From the NCBI GenBank assembly GCA_950295325.1, contig OX485807.1, forward strand, positions 4,716,501 through 4,776,500: a stretch of DNA of 60,000 bases. Reading direction: 5' to 3'. Each line of letters begins with the position of its first letter. Position 1 is the first letter of the stretch. The notes beneath the pieces were generated by a model. The model searched no databases. It worked only from the letters and a program-made list of their open reading frames with translations, and had not been told where the DNA came from. The translations under genes were made by a program, and so were the position numbers. This DNA is from Polytrichum commune (lineage: Eukaryota; Streptophyta; Polytrichopsida; Polytrichales; Polytrichaceae). Of the stretch, positions 24,553-37,199 are shown piece by piece.

Positions 24553-25095
24553 CATAATATTTCTTGGACTTTCTAGAAATGCATGAAAACTCATGATTTG
24601 GGTTTGTCAAGTGTGCGTCTGCATGTGTTTCGCTCTTTGAGTTTCCGGATAACACCAATGCTTTCTGAATCTTTGAGGTCTTTGTTGTCGGAAACACATC
24701 TCTAAGATCTATGAACGGGTACACCAACAATGTTACATAGGATTTTGACATTTAGCCCAAATCTTACACTTCCATGTGTGAAATTACTAAGTTTATGTAA
24801 TATCTATTACACCTTTTGGTGTATAACATGATCACATGCTACAATAAATGTGTTCTTACATGAAAATTTTAAATTTTAAATATTGTAACATATAGCTATG
24901 AGTTCTTAAATTTTATACAATTTACCATTATTTCGTATTTTTTAAGATTCTAAATTTTCCTATTTAATTCTTAAAAGTGGATCTCAATGTCAAACTTTGT
25001 TCCCATGCAAATTATAACACCTAAGCTAATAGAGCATCCACTATATGTATGAATATAAGATATATAGATAGACATACAAACATACAAACATACAA

Positions 25096-25128
<33 letters not shown>

Positions 25129-26388
25129 CAAACAAACATATAGATAAATAGATAAATAGATATTATGGAAAATGATTTTCTTTCGACAATACAAAGGGCA
25201 TTCATTGATTGTGAGATTTCATAAGTGGGCAAATTGTTTCTAAGCACGAGGTTCTCCATTCCCAATACCTAGAAAACATGACTCGATATAAAGGAGCGGT
25301 ACCCCCCGAGTGCACGAATATCTAAAACACACAAATCTTTGAACTCGTACATGCACAACACTTGCTCACACATAAGAAAATAAATTAACTTCATACACCA
25401 AAAAAGATTCTTTCAAAATATGTCACCCATGTAATCTCAAACAAATCGGGCTCATCTCTTTGGTTTGCGCATCAATCCAGTTATCAATAATAGAAGGACA
25501 ATTGAGCATGGTATAACACATGGCTAATACAAACATTCCATGTTCACTATCATAAGTGCAAGCACTTATCAAAGGTGATCATAGTCAAACAACATTTTTT
25601 TTTGCTAGTTCCCACACATTATAATGCACCAACCAATGACTTTGCATTGCAAGGCTCAAACAAGACATCATGGTCGTACTTATATGCCTCTCATCCTCCA
25701 CCAAAGCCTTAGAAAAATCGATGCTCCTTCAACATCCAACTCGTAGAATTCACATTTTGCCATGATAAAAGACAACGCTATACCAAATATGAATACACAT
25801 ATTATCAATGCTAAGATTGGTAGGTCAAGGTTGTCATAATCACGACTACAAAGGCATAAACAAAATTTCCATTAACCACCCCCACCCCCAAAAAAGCTAC
25901 AACCTCATGCACAAAACACAACCACCTTGCGGACATTAACTTCTCATATTATACTTGCTCAATAAGAACCACTTTAAAATAAAACTAAAACCCCATACAT
26001 AGCCATTGAAATCCCCCTAGTTGACCACATCCCAAAGACCTACCATTGGCATTCAACTAAAAACTCAAGAAACAACCATCAAGACACAACATGTAGGCCA
26101 CACACTACACACATAGGTTATGTAGCTTAGGCTAGGTGCAACATGATATTATTCTCATGTGAGTTCAATCAAGACATTCATTTCATAAATGTTGACAATG
26201 GATGCCTTGCGGAGATGATTATGGTGACTGACTTGTTTGCTATCCATGATCACCGTGGATGATGATTTTTTTAATTTTAATTTTTGGGTTGCATACAAAG
26301 TTGTTGATGCAATGGTATTTCCCCGATTGCAAACTCCATCTCTTATATTTTCATGGGACGTATTCAAATGCACTTGTATTACTTGCAC

Positions 26389-26422
<34 letters not shown>

Positions 26423-29400
26423 ACCCTTTCTTTCAATACACTCTTCATCTTTATCCTACACTATGAACATGAAAAGTTTGTCAAGCCCCCAACATCAACA
26501 ATTACAATCTCCAACATTTTCCTACCAATGATGTTCTACCCTTGCATGGATATCGATATATTTTATTAATTTCATAGTTTTTTATTTTTTTATTTTTTTT
26601 AGTCGGACTATTGGCTTCACATCTAAGCTTTCTAAAGCTTCATTTCTACCAACATTTGATAGTTGGATGTACAAAGTTATAGTGAACTTTATTTCAAAGG
26701 GCATGCTAGGACTACATTCACTATGTGGTTTTGGTAGATTGGAGTTATGTACTTCGATTTGGCGCAATGGTGGTGCCCAAAGCATGTTCCCTTCTTTGCT
26801 TACTCGACTAAACTCGGTGGGATGTGAATCGCCACTTGCTTTGTTCTCATTAAGTCATTTGTTGACACATGGAGGAATTCCATTCCTTGTCAAATTCAAC
26901 GTAGTTTTTTCATGCAAAACAATGATATAGTTTTCAATGCCACTAAGTGGCCAATTGAGAAGGTGCACTAGGTAGGTTGGGATTCTCTTCTTGATTATGG
27001 GAGGATTGCATGACAAAGAACCTTGAAGGACGTTGTTAATGCCCCATCTTTGGCTTATCGTGACATTTTTGACAAGTTTGGTTTGGTGTGGGAATTTCTT
27101 GGGAGCCACGAGGTTGGTGGGCCTAACATGTTAATTTCTAGAGTGTTTGTTAGAACAAAAGAGTTTGTTAGCATATCATAGACAATATGCACCTCCAAAC
27201 ACTAATTGGTTGCAACTCGAACTTGACATTTTGATAATACTTCTCATAGTGGGTCTCTCTTCATGGCACCTCTCCCAAGACTAGCTCGGAGTAAGTGAGG
27301 TGTTTGTGTAAGATATTTTACTATTTATCAATGGACATCGCCATTTGATTGAAACAAAATCATATCGCAGTAGTAAAAAATAACACATTTGCAATTCCTT
27401 TCTTCTAGTTTTGTATTGGAATGCACTAGATGGAATCGGTCAAGCTAGATGCCCACCTCTTTTTAGTTGGGCCCTTACCACCATTCCTCGAGGTGAAATG
27501 TATGTAATTCTTTTATAAGAGAGAGTGAGTGAGAGAGATAGGCATTTTCTTGAGCAAGTCTATGCTCACTTTCAAGCTTAGTCACTTCTTAGTGCATCCT
27601 CTTGTTCAAAGACCATCCCGTTTTCCTACATATTTGTGTAGCCTTCAAAACCTGGTGGGACCATCCCTCAAGGAAAATCTTAGCCTAACTATCTCCACTC
27701 ATTTGGTACTTTACCATATAGGTTTGCCTCCTCAAAGAAAAAAGTTATAACCACAATCAACAAACTAACATGGTATTACCCCCTTTACACTTAGGTAAAA
27801 TGTTGTGCTACATATTTGAAGTTTACATTGTTAAGTTCAAAATTGTGTATAAGATATATTCAAAAAAGCCTCAAAACTTCGCCTCAAATCAATATGCTTT
27901 GTATTCCAAACTTTCTTGTAGAATATCTAGCAAGATACACACATTATTTTTGAAGAAAGACGAGATACATAACTTAAGAGTGCCGCCAAAATGGTGAAGG
28001 GTTTGCCTCACATGTGCTCATGCCACTAACCAAATCCACAGATCGGGTTAGTAATGTACACGAGGTAAATAACAGCGGAACCCAATCGCTATCTATGTCA
28101 CACAATCATGTACAACATAATCATACATTTTGTATCATCGAATACACATATTGTCATTAAGTATTCTACAAGTTCTTTAGCCATTTGAACCTCACGAGAC
28201 TAAGCTTTGTGGTAGGTTACACACTCCTTCCACCTTTACTAGTCCTCACTACTTAACCTACTCTCAGGGGTTACTTAGGGTAAACAACTGCTATTGCTTA
28301 AACTTTGAGAGAAGGCTCTCATGGCTTCCCCTTTACTTATTATAGGATTAGGTAAGTACCCTTGACCATAGATTCATAGAACCGGATCTACGGTGGACGT
28401 TTGTTAGGTTGATTTTACCTAACCCTAATTTTTTCTTTTCTTCTATTAGGGTTATTTTTCATTACTAGGTGAATTCATTTGTGCTAAAGTAAAACCACAG
28501 TAAAGAGAGAGAGATTTGACCCGGAAATTAGCATAAGAAGCACTGAATTAGTCTAGATAATTTAGACATACCATAAACCTAAGAGGATCATGTTTTTTTT
28601 TTTCCTAGACCCCTAGCCAGGGCCCATGGAATCACATTCAACCCCAATGTGTACTACTGGCCCTTTGTGCAGAAACATAAATTAAAAAATGTAAGTATCC
28701 TGTTTTTAGAAACTGACAAACTCCACATTTGGCGGCCTTTTAATTATGGGACTTGATTTGCCAGGTGCAAGCATGCAGCAAATGGACATTGATAGTTCGA
28801 TAAACTATTGTTTCAAAATACGTGTGCGATGATCTTCCACCCAAATTTCAACTTAAATATGATGCTAAAAGAAGAGTACTTGAAGCAACCATTGACACCA
28901 CACAAACGGAAGACCATTGTTGCTTACTGTACTTTGCACTTTGAACCATAGACTTGTCATTGACATTGGACGGTGGTCGATTATTTCTATCTCTAGATAT
29001 AGTAAATAAAATAAGGTTAACAACAATGCATCTTTGGCCTCGATATGAATAGAAACCTCTTCTCTCTTGTCGTGATCATGTGTTATCAAACTTAGCGGCA
29101 ATGCTAAGGTAGGAGCACCTTAAACCTTGAAGTTAATGTATCACTATCCAATGTGGCAGCCGTATGAACCAAACAAAAATTCCACGTAGGACAAAGAGAG
29201 ACCATGTGTATTGCAAATCCCCCCCCCCCCCTCCCCCTCAATATTGAAATAAGTGCATATTCTAAAGTGAAAATTGTGTTGGCACCCTAACCCATTAACA
29301 GGCCTTGATGTTCACATGGTGAACATTCTCAAACCAACATGTACTTATTATGCAAGATTTCAAGGGTGTTGGTTTTGGGTGTTGCCTTGGTTTAAGGTGC

Positions 29401-29539
29401 CTTACTTCCTTCCTTTTGGAAGGTGGGTATTAGTGGCAATGTATACATAGAATATTAAGTCTTGGGGGGGGGGGGGGGGGGTGTGCGCGCGTGCACGGGG
29501 GTTTGTTTGTTGTCGAGTTTTCTTTTGTTGAGTATTAGT
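24553..29539. other. Long gene-poor AT-rich stretch
   Basis: No gene is supported. Besides the microsatellite at 25060-25165, it holds a (GA)n run at about 26392-26420, a C run near 29219-29231 and a G run of about 19 at 29463-29481. At 25294-25303 there is a lone 'ccccccgag' that resembles one end of the CTCGGGG hAT family; I found no partner. The stretch 28020-28500 looks like regulatory or LTR-type sequence (a run of 'cctaacc' words, a TATA-like tattatagg), but no second copy is visible. Confidence 0.35.
25060..25165. repeat. (GATA)n-type microsatellite
   Basis: A run of ATAG/ACAA/ATAA tetranucleotides, with about eight consecutive ATAG units near 25097-25128, is flanked by degenerate acatacaa units. 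Confidence 0.85.
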
Positions 29540-30574
29540 CTCGGGGAGTTCACTAGACATGTATATATGTATACACGTGCGTGACAAGGGTATTTATTCA
29601 AGGGGTATTTAATTATCCATCCTTAATTTTTTGTACCGTATTATTATATAATTTGCTAATTTCTTGTTTTTTGAATGACCCTATAATTACTTTTAAATTT
29701 GATGAAGCTCTAATTTTAAGCTAGGTATGTTCATTATAATTATTTGATTTTGCTCCAAAGGGTTTAAGAGCATTCAAAGTACTAAGTCACCAAAATCCAA
29801 GGCACAACAAGGTTTTACATTAAGAGTGTTCATAAGCAATTTCAAACGACAAAATCAGCCCATGTTCCTCAATCAAGTTACACGCACAATTAAACAAAAC
29901 GATACTGAGTGTAAAAAAAAACCAATTAAAACACCAACAACAAGCGGATGGCAACCGACGGTCTGGACTTAGGATTTGGGAGTGAAATGGGACTTACATG
30001 CAAGCACGAGTTCCAAAGCTAGACTTGTGTGGTCATTATGAAGATTCGATCTCCACTCAGAGTAGAGAGAGAAGAATGACCTGCACAGGCCACCTGCAAA
30101 CCCCACCTCTTAGAAAATCAACAGCGTCAAAGAAAAAAATCTCGCCAACACTAAACCGCAAATCCCACCTCTCAGAACGGTGAAAGAAAACTCTCAAAAC
30201 CTAATCCTCCAGCAACGTTCTCCCCCAATTTTTCCTAAACCCTAATCCATCAGCCGCCCTCATCAATCTTTCATCCCATTTTTTCAACTGAATCGACATA
30301 GTTTTTCATCCAAAATCTTCCCGCCTCTAAACACAAAGGACACCCTATTTCAAAAAAAAACTAGGATCCTTAAATCCTATGGTATATTTTTACAAATATT
30401 TTAAAAATATGCATTATTTGTATCAAGCCTATATTATTTATAATACAAATTTAATCATACATACTCACCTATATTACTTCTAAGAAAATTCTAAGTTTTT
30501 CCTTTTGTGAATATAAATTACCCTATATTTTCCCGCACGTTGTTTTCTAATATTATCGCAGTGAACTCCCCGAG
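29540..30574. mobile_element. hAT-like element with 8-bp TSD carrying gene-like cargo
   Basis: Terminal inverted repeats CTCGGGGAGTTCACT (29540) and AGTGAACTCCCCGAG (ending 30574) bound 1035 bp. The 8-bp flank gtattagt is exactly duplicated at 29532-29539 and 30575-30582. Its ends resemble those of 5078-5861. Most of the interior is AT-rich, but about 29940-30350 is richer in G+C and includes 'cctaaaccctaatcc'-type leader motifs, as in plant 5' exons. This may be captured host DNA. No transposase is visible. It seems to have inserted into or beside the retroelement remnant at 30583-31123. Confidence 0.85.
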
Positions 30575-30582
30575 GTATTAGT

Positions 30583-31123
30583 ATGTTAGGTGTTTGATGG
30601 CATTTTGGTGTAGGTGTTTCATGAGGGCTTTGACTTCATTCTTGGGGATTTTGAGGCGTTCCAAGTCTTGAATTTGGTGTTTGTGGATGGCCCCAAGGAC
30701 TTCCGCGGTAATGGTGATGAGGGGGTTGACATGCCACCTTGCCAATTTTAAGTGACTATATAAGTGGTTATATTTAGCATTTGTGTGTGCTTATCTTCCC
30801 GTTATGTGAGACAATGGGAAATTTATCGTGACAATATGTGAATTCGATGAATTATATGGTAAGTGAGGGGGCTAGAGCGTTCATGGTAGGCTATCTATGG
30901 GGCTGCCTAGGGCACGTAAAATGTTTTGTTGGAGTCAAACTAGGAATGTGCATGGGGGGGGGGGGCATGTACATTGAAGTAGCCAATTTGCGATTGTAGT
31001 GTCTTGTGGTTGAGAATTGTGGTGTCCTGCATCGACGAGGGTGTAGGATCTTGTGTGTTTATTGGATTGAAGTGTGTTGCTATGTGTTGTACGACTTTGT
31101 TGTGGCTGGCTATGAAAAATCAT
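30583..31123 (-). pseudogene. Retroelement remnant (second CxC copy)
   Basis: On the minus strand, 30935-31123 encodes DTTIANWLLQCTC then PPPPCTFL, matching the motif at 16886-17200. Further along, about 30583-30725 reads in one open frame containing LERLKIPKNEVKALMKHLHQ, which is helix-forming and protein-like. The Pro run corresponds to a G tract at about 30953-30963. Frames are broken between the two parts, and the copy is cut on one side by the hAT insertion. Confidence 0.5.
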
Positions 31124-31204
31124 TTATTGTGTGGGTTTGAGCATGCAGATAGTAGGTGCAACTATGTATCAATTGCATTATCGGGGCAAAGGGTACAATT
31201 TTAG

Positions 31205-33430
31205 TTTTGGGTGTGTGGTTGACCATAAAATGTTTTTTGTGGTGATTGCCCATGTTATTGTTATCACCAAACCAAGTTGTTTGACTAACATGAGAAAATT
31301 ATATTAATAGTATAACTAGAATTGTATTCAATAAGGAGGATTAAGGGAGATCGAGGAAGATTGACTGAATAATTAGTCTCCATTCCATCCTACTAACAAT
31401 AAGAAATTATTGTGTGATAGTTTGTTTGGATGAAAGATAGGAGTAATTGCACATACTGTTGATAAAATGTGTTTGAGAGGCATTTATATGAAGGGAGCAT
31501 AATCTACAAAGAATGAATTGTCATTGTAGTATACAAAGATTCATTCCAAATACAGGGCTAGAGAACCTTGAAAGCATAATGCTCTATAATTTGAAAGGAC
31601 CACAATTTTATCCAAGTAGGCATACCCTATTGGGGCCGTGCAACCTTTGGCAAGCCTCACAATTGAAAGGACAACTTGAAAAACCCATTGGCTATGGAGA
31701 AGACATAGCAAATCGCACAAATATCATGGCATGAGAATAAAGTTATGTATTGGAAGTTGGATACAAATAAGTGACTATGGATTAATATGTGTACCTTTGT
31801 TGCATATGATTTCATATTGATAGCTTTTGGTAAATAAAACTCCTTTAATTTGATGTGCAAATGACATACACAAGCCCGTAGATAAATTCTATCCTCAGTT
31901 GGTTGTGTCTAAGACTAATCAAGATGAACAAGATAACCAATGGTCTTTTAACCTATGTGGTGTGTTGGATTATAATGGTGTTTGGAACATGTGTGGATGT
32001 TGTGGTTGTAATTCAAGAGGAGACTATAGACTGACAATAAACTCATCCACAATAAAGGATTATTCAAGGAATATTGTGCACCCTAAGGGGGTAATTGTAC
32101 TAACATTTTTTAAGCTACATTAAAAATAATTGATTAATAAAAGACAATTGACTACACCAATGCGCCCTTGGCTTTGGCTAAGGGACTACATGGGATACTT
32201 TATGCAAGACCTATTGTCGATGGCTATGCCTATGTTTGCGTATTGCACAAGGTCCAAGTCCAATGACCCCACTATTGATTGGGTAAATAGAGTGAGGTGT
32301 GTGACAATCACAAATGCATATACTGAAGTTGAGGTAGATGTTTGGAGTTACATACTCATGTTCATTGTCTTTATTTTTCGTTCTCGAATCTATAGAGAGA
32401 GGTAACGACTAGATATTTGTGACCATTTTGAAAAGTACAAGAGGTTTGAATGCATACAAACACATGAACTTTGCTTACAAACACATGTACTTCATACACA
32501 CGGAACTTTACTTACACACGCCTAAGTAATTCAAGAACTTTGCACACAAACACCTAAGTATTTCAAGAAACTTTATTGAACATTGCATTCAAGTGCCAAG
32601 GCAATTCAAAAAGATGCAAAAAAATTCTAGATTTGTAAGATTTCTAGATTTCTAGATTTATGGTTTTTGGGGCCCTTAGGCCTTGGTTCGATGATGAATC
32701 AAATAAGGCACCAACTAGTCTGGTACTTGGTTGTTGCTTCATTTGAAAAGAGGACATCAGGGATATGCTAGTAATTAGAAGAAGAAAAAACCCATAAAAT
32801 GATTCCTCGTGTAGAATTTGTAGCAAAACTATGAACGGAAGCTAGCAATCCAAAACGTACGATGTTTTTCTTCTTAAAATACAACATAAAAAAATACATA
32901 TACCTTTGATACAATACTTTTCAAAGTGATGGCAATCACAAAAAATCACAATGGGCACAATCCAAGAAATAATTGTTGTGATTCCAATTTTGGTAAATTA
33001 CACATAAAGTATTTACAAATGTATATGAGCCCCATATAGGAGAGGAGAGGGGAATGCAAAAGGTACTTTGGGGGTGGGAAGATGGTGTTAAGGGCTTATA
33101 GTAAGGGAGCCTCAAATGGCACGGGTGTAACCAACAATTTCATTGTACAACCCATTACATCACTCATTGTGCACACAAAAGGTGCGCAAATACTAGAATC
33201 AATTGTATACATAATTTATAATTATAATCTTTGTGATTATATTGATGCATAGACAAAATAGTAAATAAACAATTTAAGTTGAACTTTTTACTTCTTTTAT
33301 TTTTGTCATTTATTGTCACCACCTTTCCTCAAATTTGTCCAAAAGCTCTGCATGGAGCACTGAAGGATGAGGCAAACATAGTGGTAATACACACTTCTCA
33401 AGCAAATCTTTATCAAGTGGGACTATTATT
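31205..33430. other. AT-rich intergenic with a dispersed repeat
   Basis: 32083-32325 resembles 48583-48830 in the same orientation. Landmarks are 'gcccttggctttgg', 'catgcaagac-tattg', 'ttgcacaaggtcca' and 'gtaaatagtgtgag'. Nothing else is recognisable. Confidence 0.45.
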
Positions 33431-33990
33431 TCCAACAATCCCGTTATCGGGGCTCGAAATGACACTGCAAGCGAGTGTAGAAAGGTGAGAAAATGCTAAA
33501 TGTGTTTACTATATTTGTTTCTCTCAATTCCTTCTATGAAACTGTAACAAGGAGCAATTTGAAATGTTCACACCAAAAAAATAATTATTTGGAAGGCAAT
33601 GCTCACATGAATAAATACTTAGCCAATTTGGGAAGGCACAAAGGGAGGCCAAGGGGACTCCAAGGTGGGATGAAGAGATTGAAAAGGAGGCCAAAATAAG
33701 ACTGCCATTGCCAACATTCCCATTTTGGAGCCCAAAACGAAACTCGGAGGCCCCCAAAAGGTGAAAGAGTACTACATATTTTAAATTGTTAGGAATTATT
33801 TAGAGGGTAGTGCTCACACGAAGAAGTACTTTGGCGATTTGGGAGGGTATAAGGGGAGGCCAAGGGGCCTCAAAGGTAGGATGGGGGCGTTGAAGAAGAG
33901 GCTAAAATGTGATTGTTGTTGCCGGCATTCCCATTATAGGGCCTAAAATGACTATCCAAGGCCCCCAAATAGGCGAGAAAATGCTAGAAA
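33430..33990. repeat. Diverged tandem repeat, ~211-bp unit
   Basis: Two units start at 33583 and 33794 with 'aattattt'. They share 'gctcaca', 'aggccaaggggac/cct', 'ttcccatt' and 'ggcccccaaa'. A partial third unit (about 33430-33495, with 'ggctcgaaatgac' and 'gagaaaatgcta') precedes them. No coding potential is recognised. Confidence 0.65.
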
Positions 33991-34430
33991 ATGCTAGAAA
34001 ATGTAAGTGTGCCCTTTTGGGCATTTGTTTAAGGTCTAATTTGTTTATCAAGAAAATGTTGGATTTTTTGAGATTTAATTTGACAATTTTGCACACGTGT
34101 TTTATTCAAGAGCGTTAGGCAATATCCAAATTGGCACACATCCTCAATCAATGATTTTTAAGCTTACAAGTATGCATGTAATGATGCCATGGTTTAATAT
34201 TCACATGTCTCAATTACTCTTGAGGTCCATGTCTTTGCGTTTTCTTTAGGTGTGTTGTGTTCATACAATTTGTAATTAAAGATTCAAGTAATGTAGATTC
34301 CAATAACTCTCGCCATTTTTTCATGCAGTTTTTAGTGATATGAGAAGTACCCAATAATATTTTAGAAATATAAATTTTTCTAGTACAATTATGATGCATG
34401 AAATCCTCAAAGTATCATTTATTCTGCAAT

Positions 34431-35140
34431 GGGGCCATTCACGATCAGGGTACTACTTTCAGGACAAAGGACTTAAGGACTTTGTCGCATTGATCTTGGT
34501 TTTTATCATGATTTACTATTATTTGATCAATGAATTTTACATAAACAAGTAGATAGTTCATAAGCTTTATCAAGAAAGATTATTATTATTATTTAATAAT
34601 CACCCTAAACCCTAGGCCACATCAGTGGCATTTTTTTGCTATTTAGGTGTGCATTGGTGGTCAATTATTTCATGTTATGTATCTTGGTACCTTGGTAAAA
34701 GTGTCATGTGTCCATTCATATAAATTTTTTTGTCCAATTCTAATACTAGACGTTCCTTTTACATGTGGCCGTGAGTATATGTATGTTTGGACATGTTTGG
34801 TGCCACATGTAAAGTTGGGCAATTGCTATTCAACACATATTTGGTTCTATTGGTACACACTTGAACGATGAGTGTGAGGAAAAAATTTGGGATCGTTTCG
34901 ATTGATTCTTGTTGTCCTTTTCATTCCTTGATCCTAAGGTGAACAATTAAGACATCACTCCTGAATGTCCTTTAAGGAATCAAAAGGATATCTTAGATGA
35001 CCCTATTCCTTCTAAATTAACTTTGTCAGTGTACTCGATATGGAGTATGAAATCTAAGCATACCAAGCATGTATAGTTATCCAAAAAAGTCCGTTTTCCG
35101 TTAGACGGCCAAAAGTAGTACCCTAACCGTGAATGGCCCC
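34431..35140. mobile_element. 710-bp inverted-repeat element, GGGGCCATTCACG ends
   Basis: The left end GGGGCCATTCACGATCAGGG and the reversed right end GGGGCCATTCACGGTTAGGG agree at 18 of 20 positions, continuing through GTACTACTTT. Flanking CAAT at 34427-34430 and 35141-35144 gives a candidate 4-bp duplication, although the run of C at the right end leaves one base of ambiguity. It is non-coding and the superfamily is uncertain. Confidence 0.7.
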
Positions 35141-35378
35141 CAATTCCACGGAGCTTAGGGTTTTACATATCCACTTAGTATTACAAACCTATGTCTTCAC
35201 ACACTCTCAAGTGGTTGCCATATTCATCAATCAACTAAAGTTTATTTATTCATTTAATATAATGCCTAAACAAATTAAGCTCAATTCAAAACACCACGCA
35301 CACACGCACACACGCACCAAGTTGACAAGTTCTACTTTATGTCCTACACAACCAATGCCTATTTTGTACACATAAGGA

Positions 35379-35402
35379 TTTGCCTACCCATCAGTAGGCA
35401 AA
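35379..35402. repeat. Perfect 9-bp hairpin
   Basis: TTTGCCTAC and GTAGGCAAA are separated by a 6-base loop. Without a U tract or gene context I assign no function. Confidence 0.5.
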
Positions 35403-36870
35403 ATTTGCTAGCTTAAGGCTAGCTCATTTAAACCATTGACACTGCATTTTGAAGCAAGCTCAAGTGAAGCTTCTAATCATGATAATAATATAGTTTTATT
35501 TTATTTTATTTTTTATGAGCAACCCTAAAGAATTCTCAAACATCCCCAAATTACTAAAAAAATTGCAGGCAACCCCCAACATAAAATTATTTTCTTGGGT
35601 AGATTATAAATATTTCTCAGGCATTATTGAAGTATTTTTTAAAGTTGCCCCCAAAATGAACATAGGTCCATATATAGACCTATAAATCCACAAAAATAGG
35701 CTCGGAAGGTCTGCTCATATTACCCTACTCATGAATTAATGTCACTCGATTGGAATTTGTTTGTTGAAGGGTCTTTGTCGCGACCCTTGCTAGCTCCCCT
35801 TAACTTATCTTGACCATTTCTCAACTCTACCAGGTGTCACGAGTGTTAACCATGCACACCCCACACAAGCACATGGTTAGCTTCCTATACCGCGTGCCTC
35901 CAAGCTCATGGTTGGGTCACTAACCCCCCTACACATGCATTCGGGACTCTCCCCTTAGTAGGTAGCCAATGATTATCAATGGTCAATGGTCCAATCTTGA
36001 GGTGATCACCGCGTAGCCGGAGCAACACTACAACCACCTGAAGCATAGTTTCCAAGTATGCTTCGGGTGGGGTTGGCTGGCAACACCGCCTCACCCATAT
36101 AATTAAGCCTCTATGACTTTGGGCAGGGCCCCTACTCCACTCCACTGTCAAGTAACCTTTTGTCTCTCTCCTAAGAGTTGGGGCCAAGTAGACATTTTTC
36201 CTTAGCCGTTGGGGCTGGAAGCCCCCAACAACTTCAAACCTCCATAATTTTGTTGTATGATCTCTGCTTCTATTCAATAACCACTCCATCAACATCTACC
36301 CTTTGTGTAGATGCCGATAGACTCCTCACTTGCTACATTCATGCAAGTATTGAGGAAATTATGGTTGTTATAACCTCAGTAGTCTTGGGTGCCACTCCCA
36401 GGCCATTGCTCTCCCAGCGTGATGTCCTTAGGCATCGCCCCACTCAAATTTCCATATCTCCTAGCTCACACCTCCAATTGGGGATTTCTCGAACATTTTA
36501 GAATCCAGACACCATAAGCTACTCAATGCTCATGGCCTTACCCTCGTGACTTGTAATCTCCATGAGTGGGACGTGTTCTCAATGCTCATGGCCCTCACCC
36601 ACACTAGGATTACTTGGGTTTGTGAGTATTTTGTAATTCGTGTTTTTGAGGAATGCTAAGGGGGTATTGACAGAGGGTTTAAATAATATTGTGGATAGTT
36701 TTGGCGCCTAAGGTTTCATATTTGATGATGTTGAGGTGGTCTGACTAGGATTCCGAGATCCAATTCCATACTTACTGGGTAGTGGTCATAATTTTGATTT
36801 GGATATTATAGAGATTTACATGCCATGTTAGCATGGTTTGGTAAATTGGTGGAGAAACCAACAATGAAAC
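35403..36870. other. Intergenic stretch
   Basis: No gene is supported. 35760-36600 is less AT-rich and C-rich on the plus strand, with unrecognised ORFs on both strands (36178-36501 plus, 35906-36295 minus). Confidence 0.35.
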
Positions 36871-36872
36871 TA

Positions 36873-37173
36873 CACTAAATAGGATATTTAGTGTTGTTAT
36901 CACCCTACCCTACTCAACACTAATTTTCAATTTTTTGACAATTAGTGTTAGACATAATTGTGTTGTTACCTTCCTTACTGCCACCTCCCTTATTTATATT
37001 TATATTTCAAAACTTTACTAACATTAAATTCAAACATGTAACTTCCACATATTACCATAGTTGATATTTAGTGTTTGAATTTGCATTTAATGTTATGAAC
37101 TTTCATAGGGTTATTGATATTTAGTGTATGTGTTCATATTTAGTTTATCAAACACTACATATTCTATTTAGTG
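36873..37173. mobile_element. MITE family 1, copy B
   Basis: The 301-bp copy has ends CACTAAATAGGATATTTAGTG and CACTACATATTCTATTTAGTG, flanked by TA at 36871-36872 and 37174-37175. The interior is alignable by eye with copies A and C but lacks the CCG triplet run. Confidence 0.85.
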
Positions 37174-37199
37174 TAGTGGATGTGTAGATATGTTTGCCT

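Noticed and set aside
25060-25265. 74-codon ORF with Tyr/Ile/Leu/Cys repeats
   Set aside because: It is the translation of the GATA-type microsatellite.
28020-28500. Solo LTR
   Set aside because: The composition and TATA-like motif are suggestive, but I could find no second copy, TG...CA ends or target duplication.
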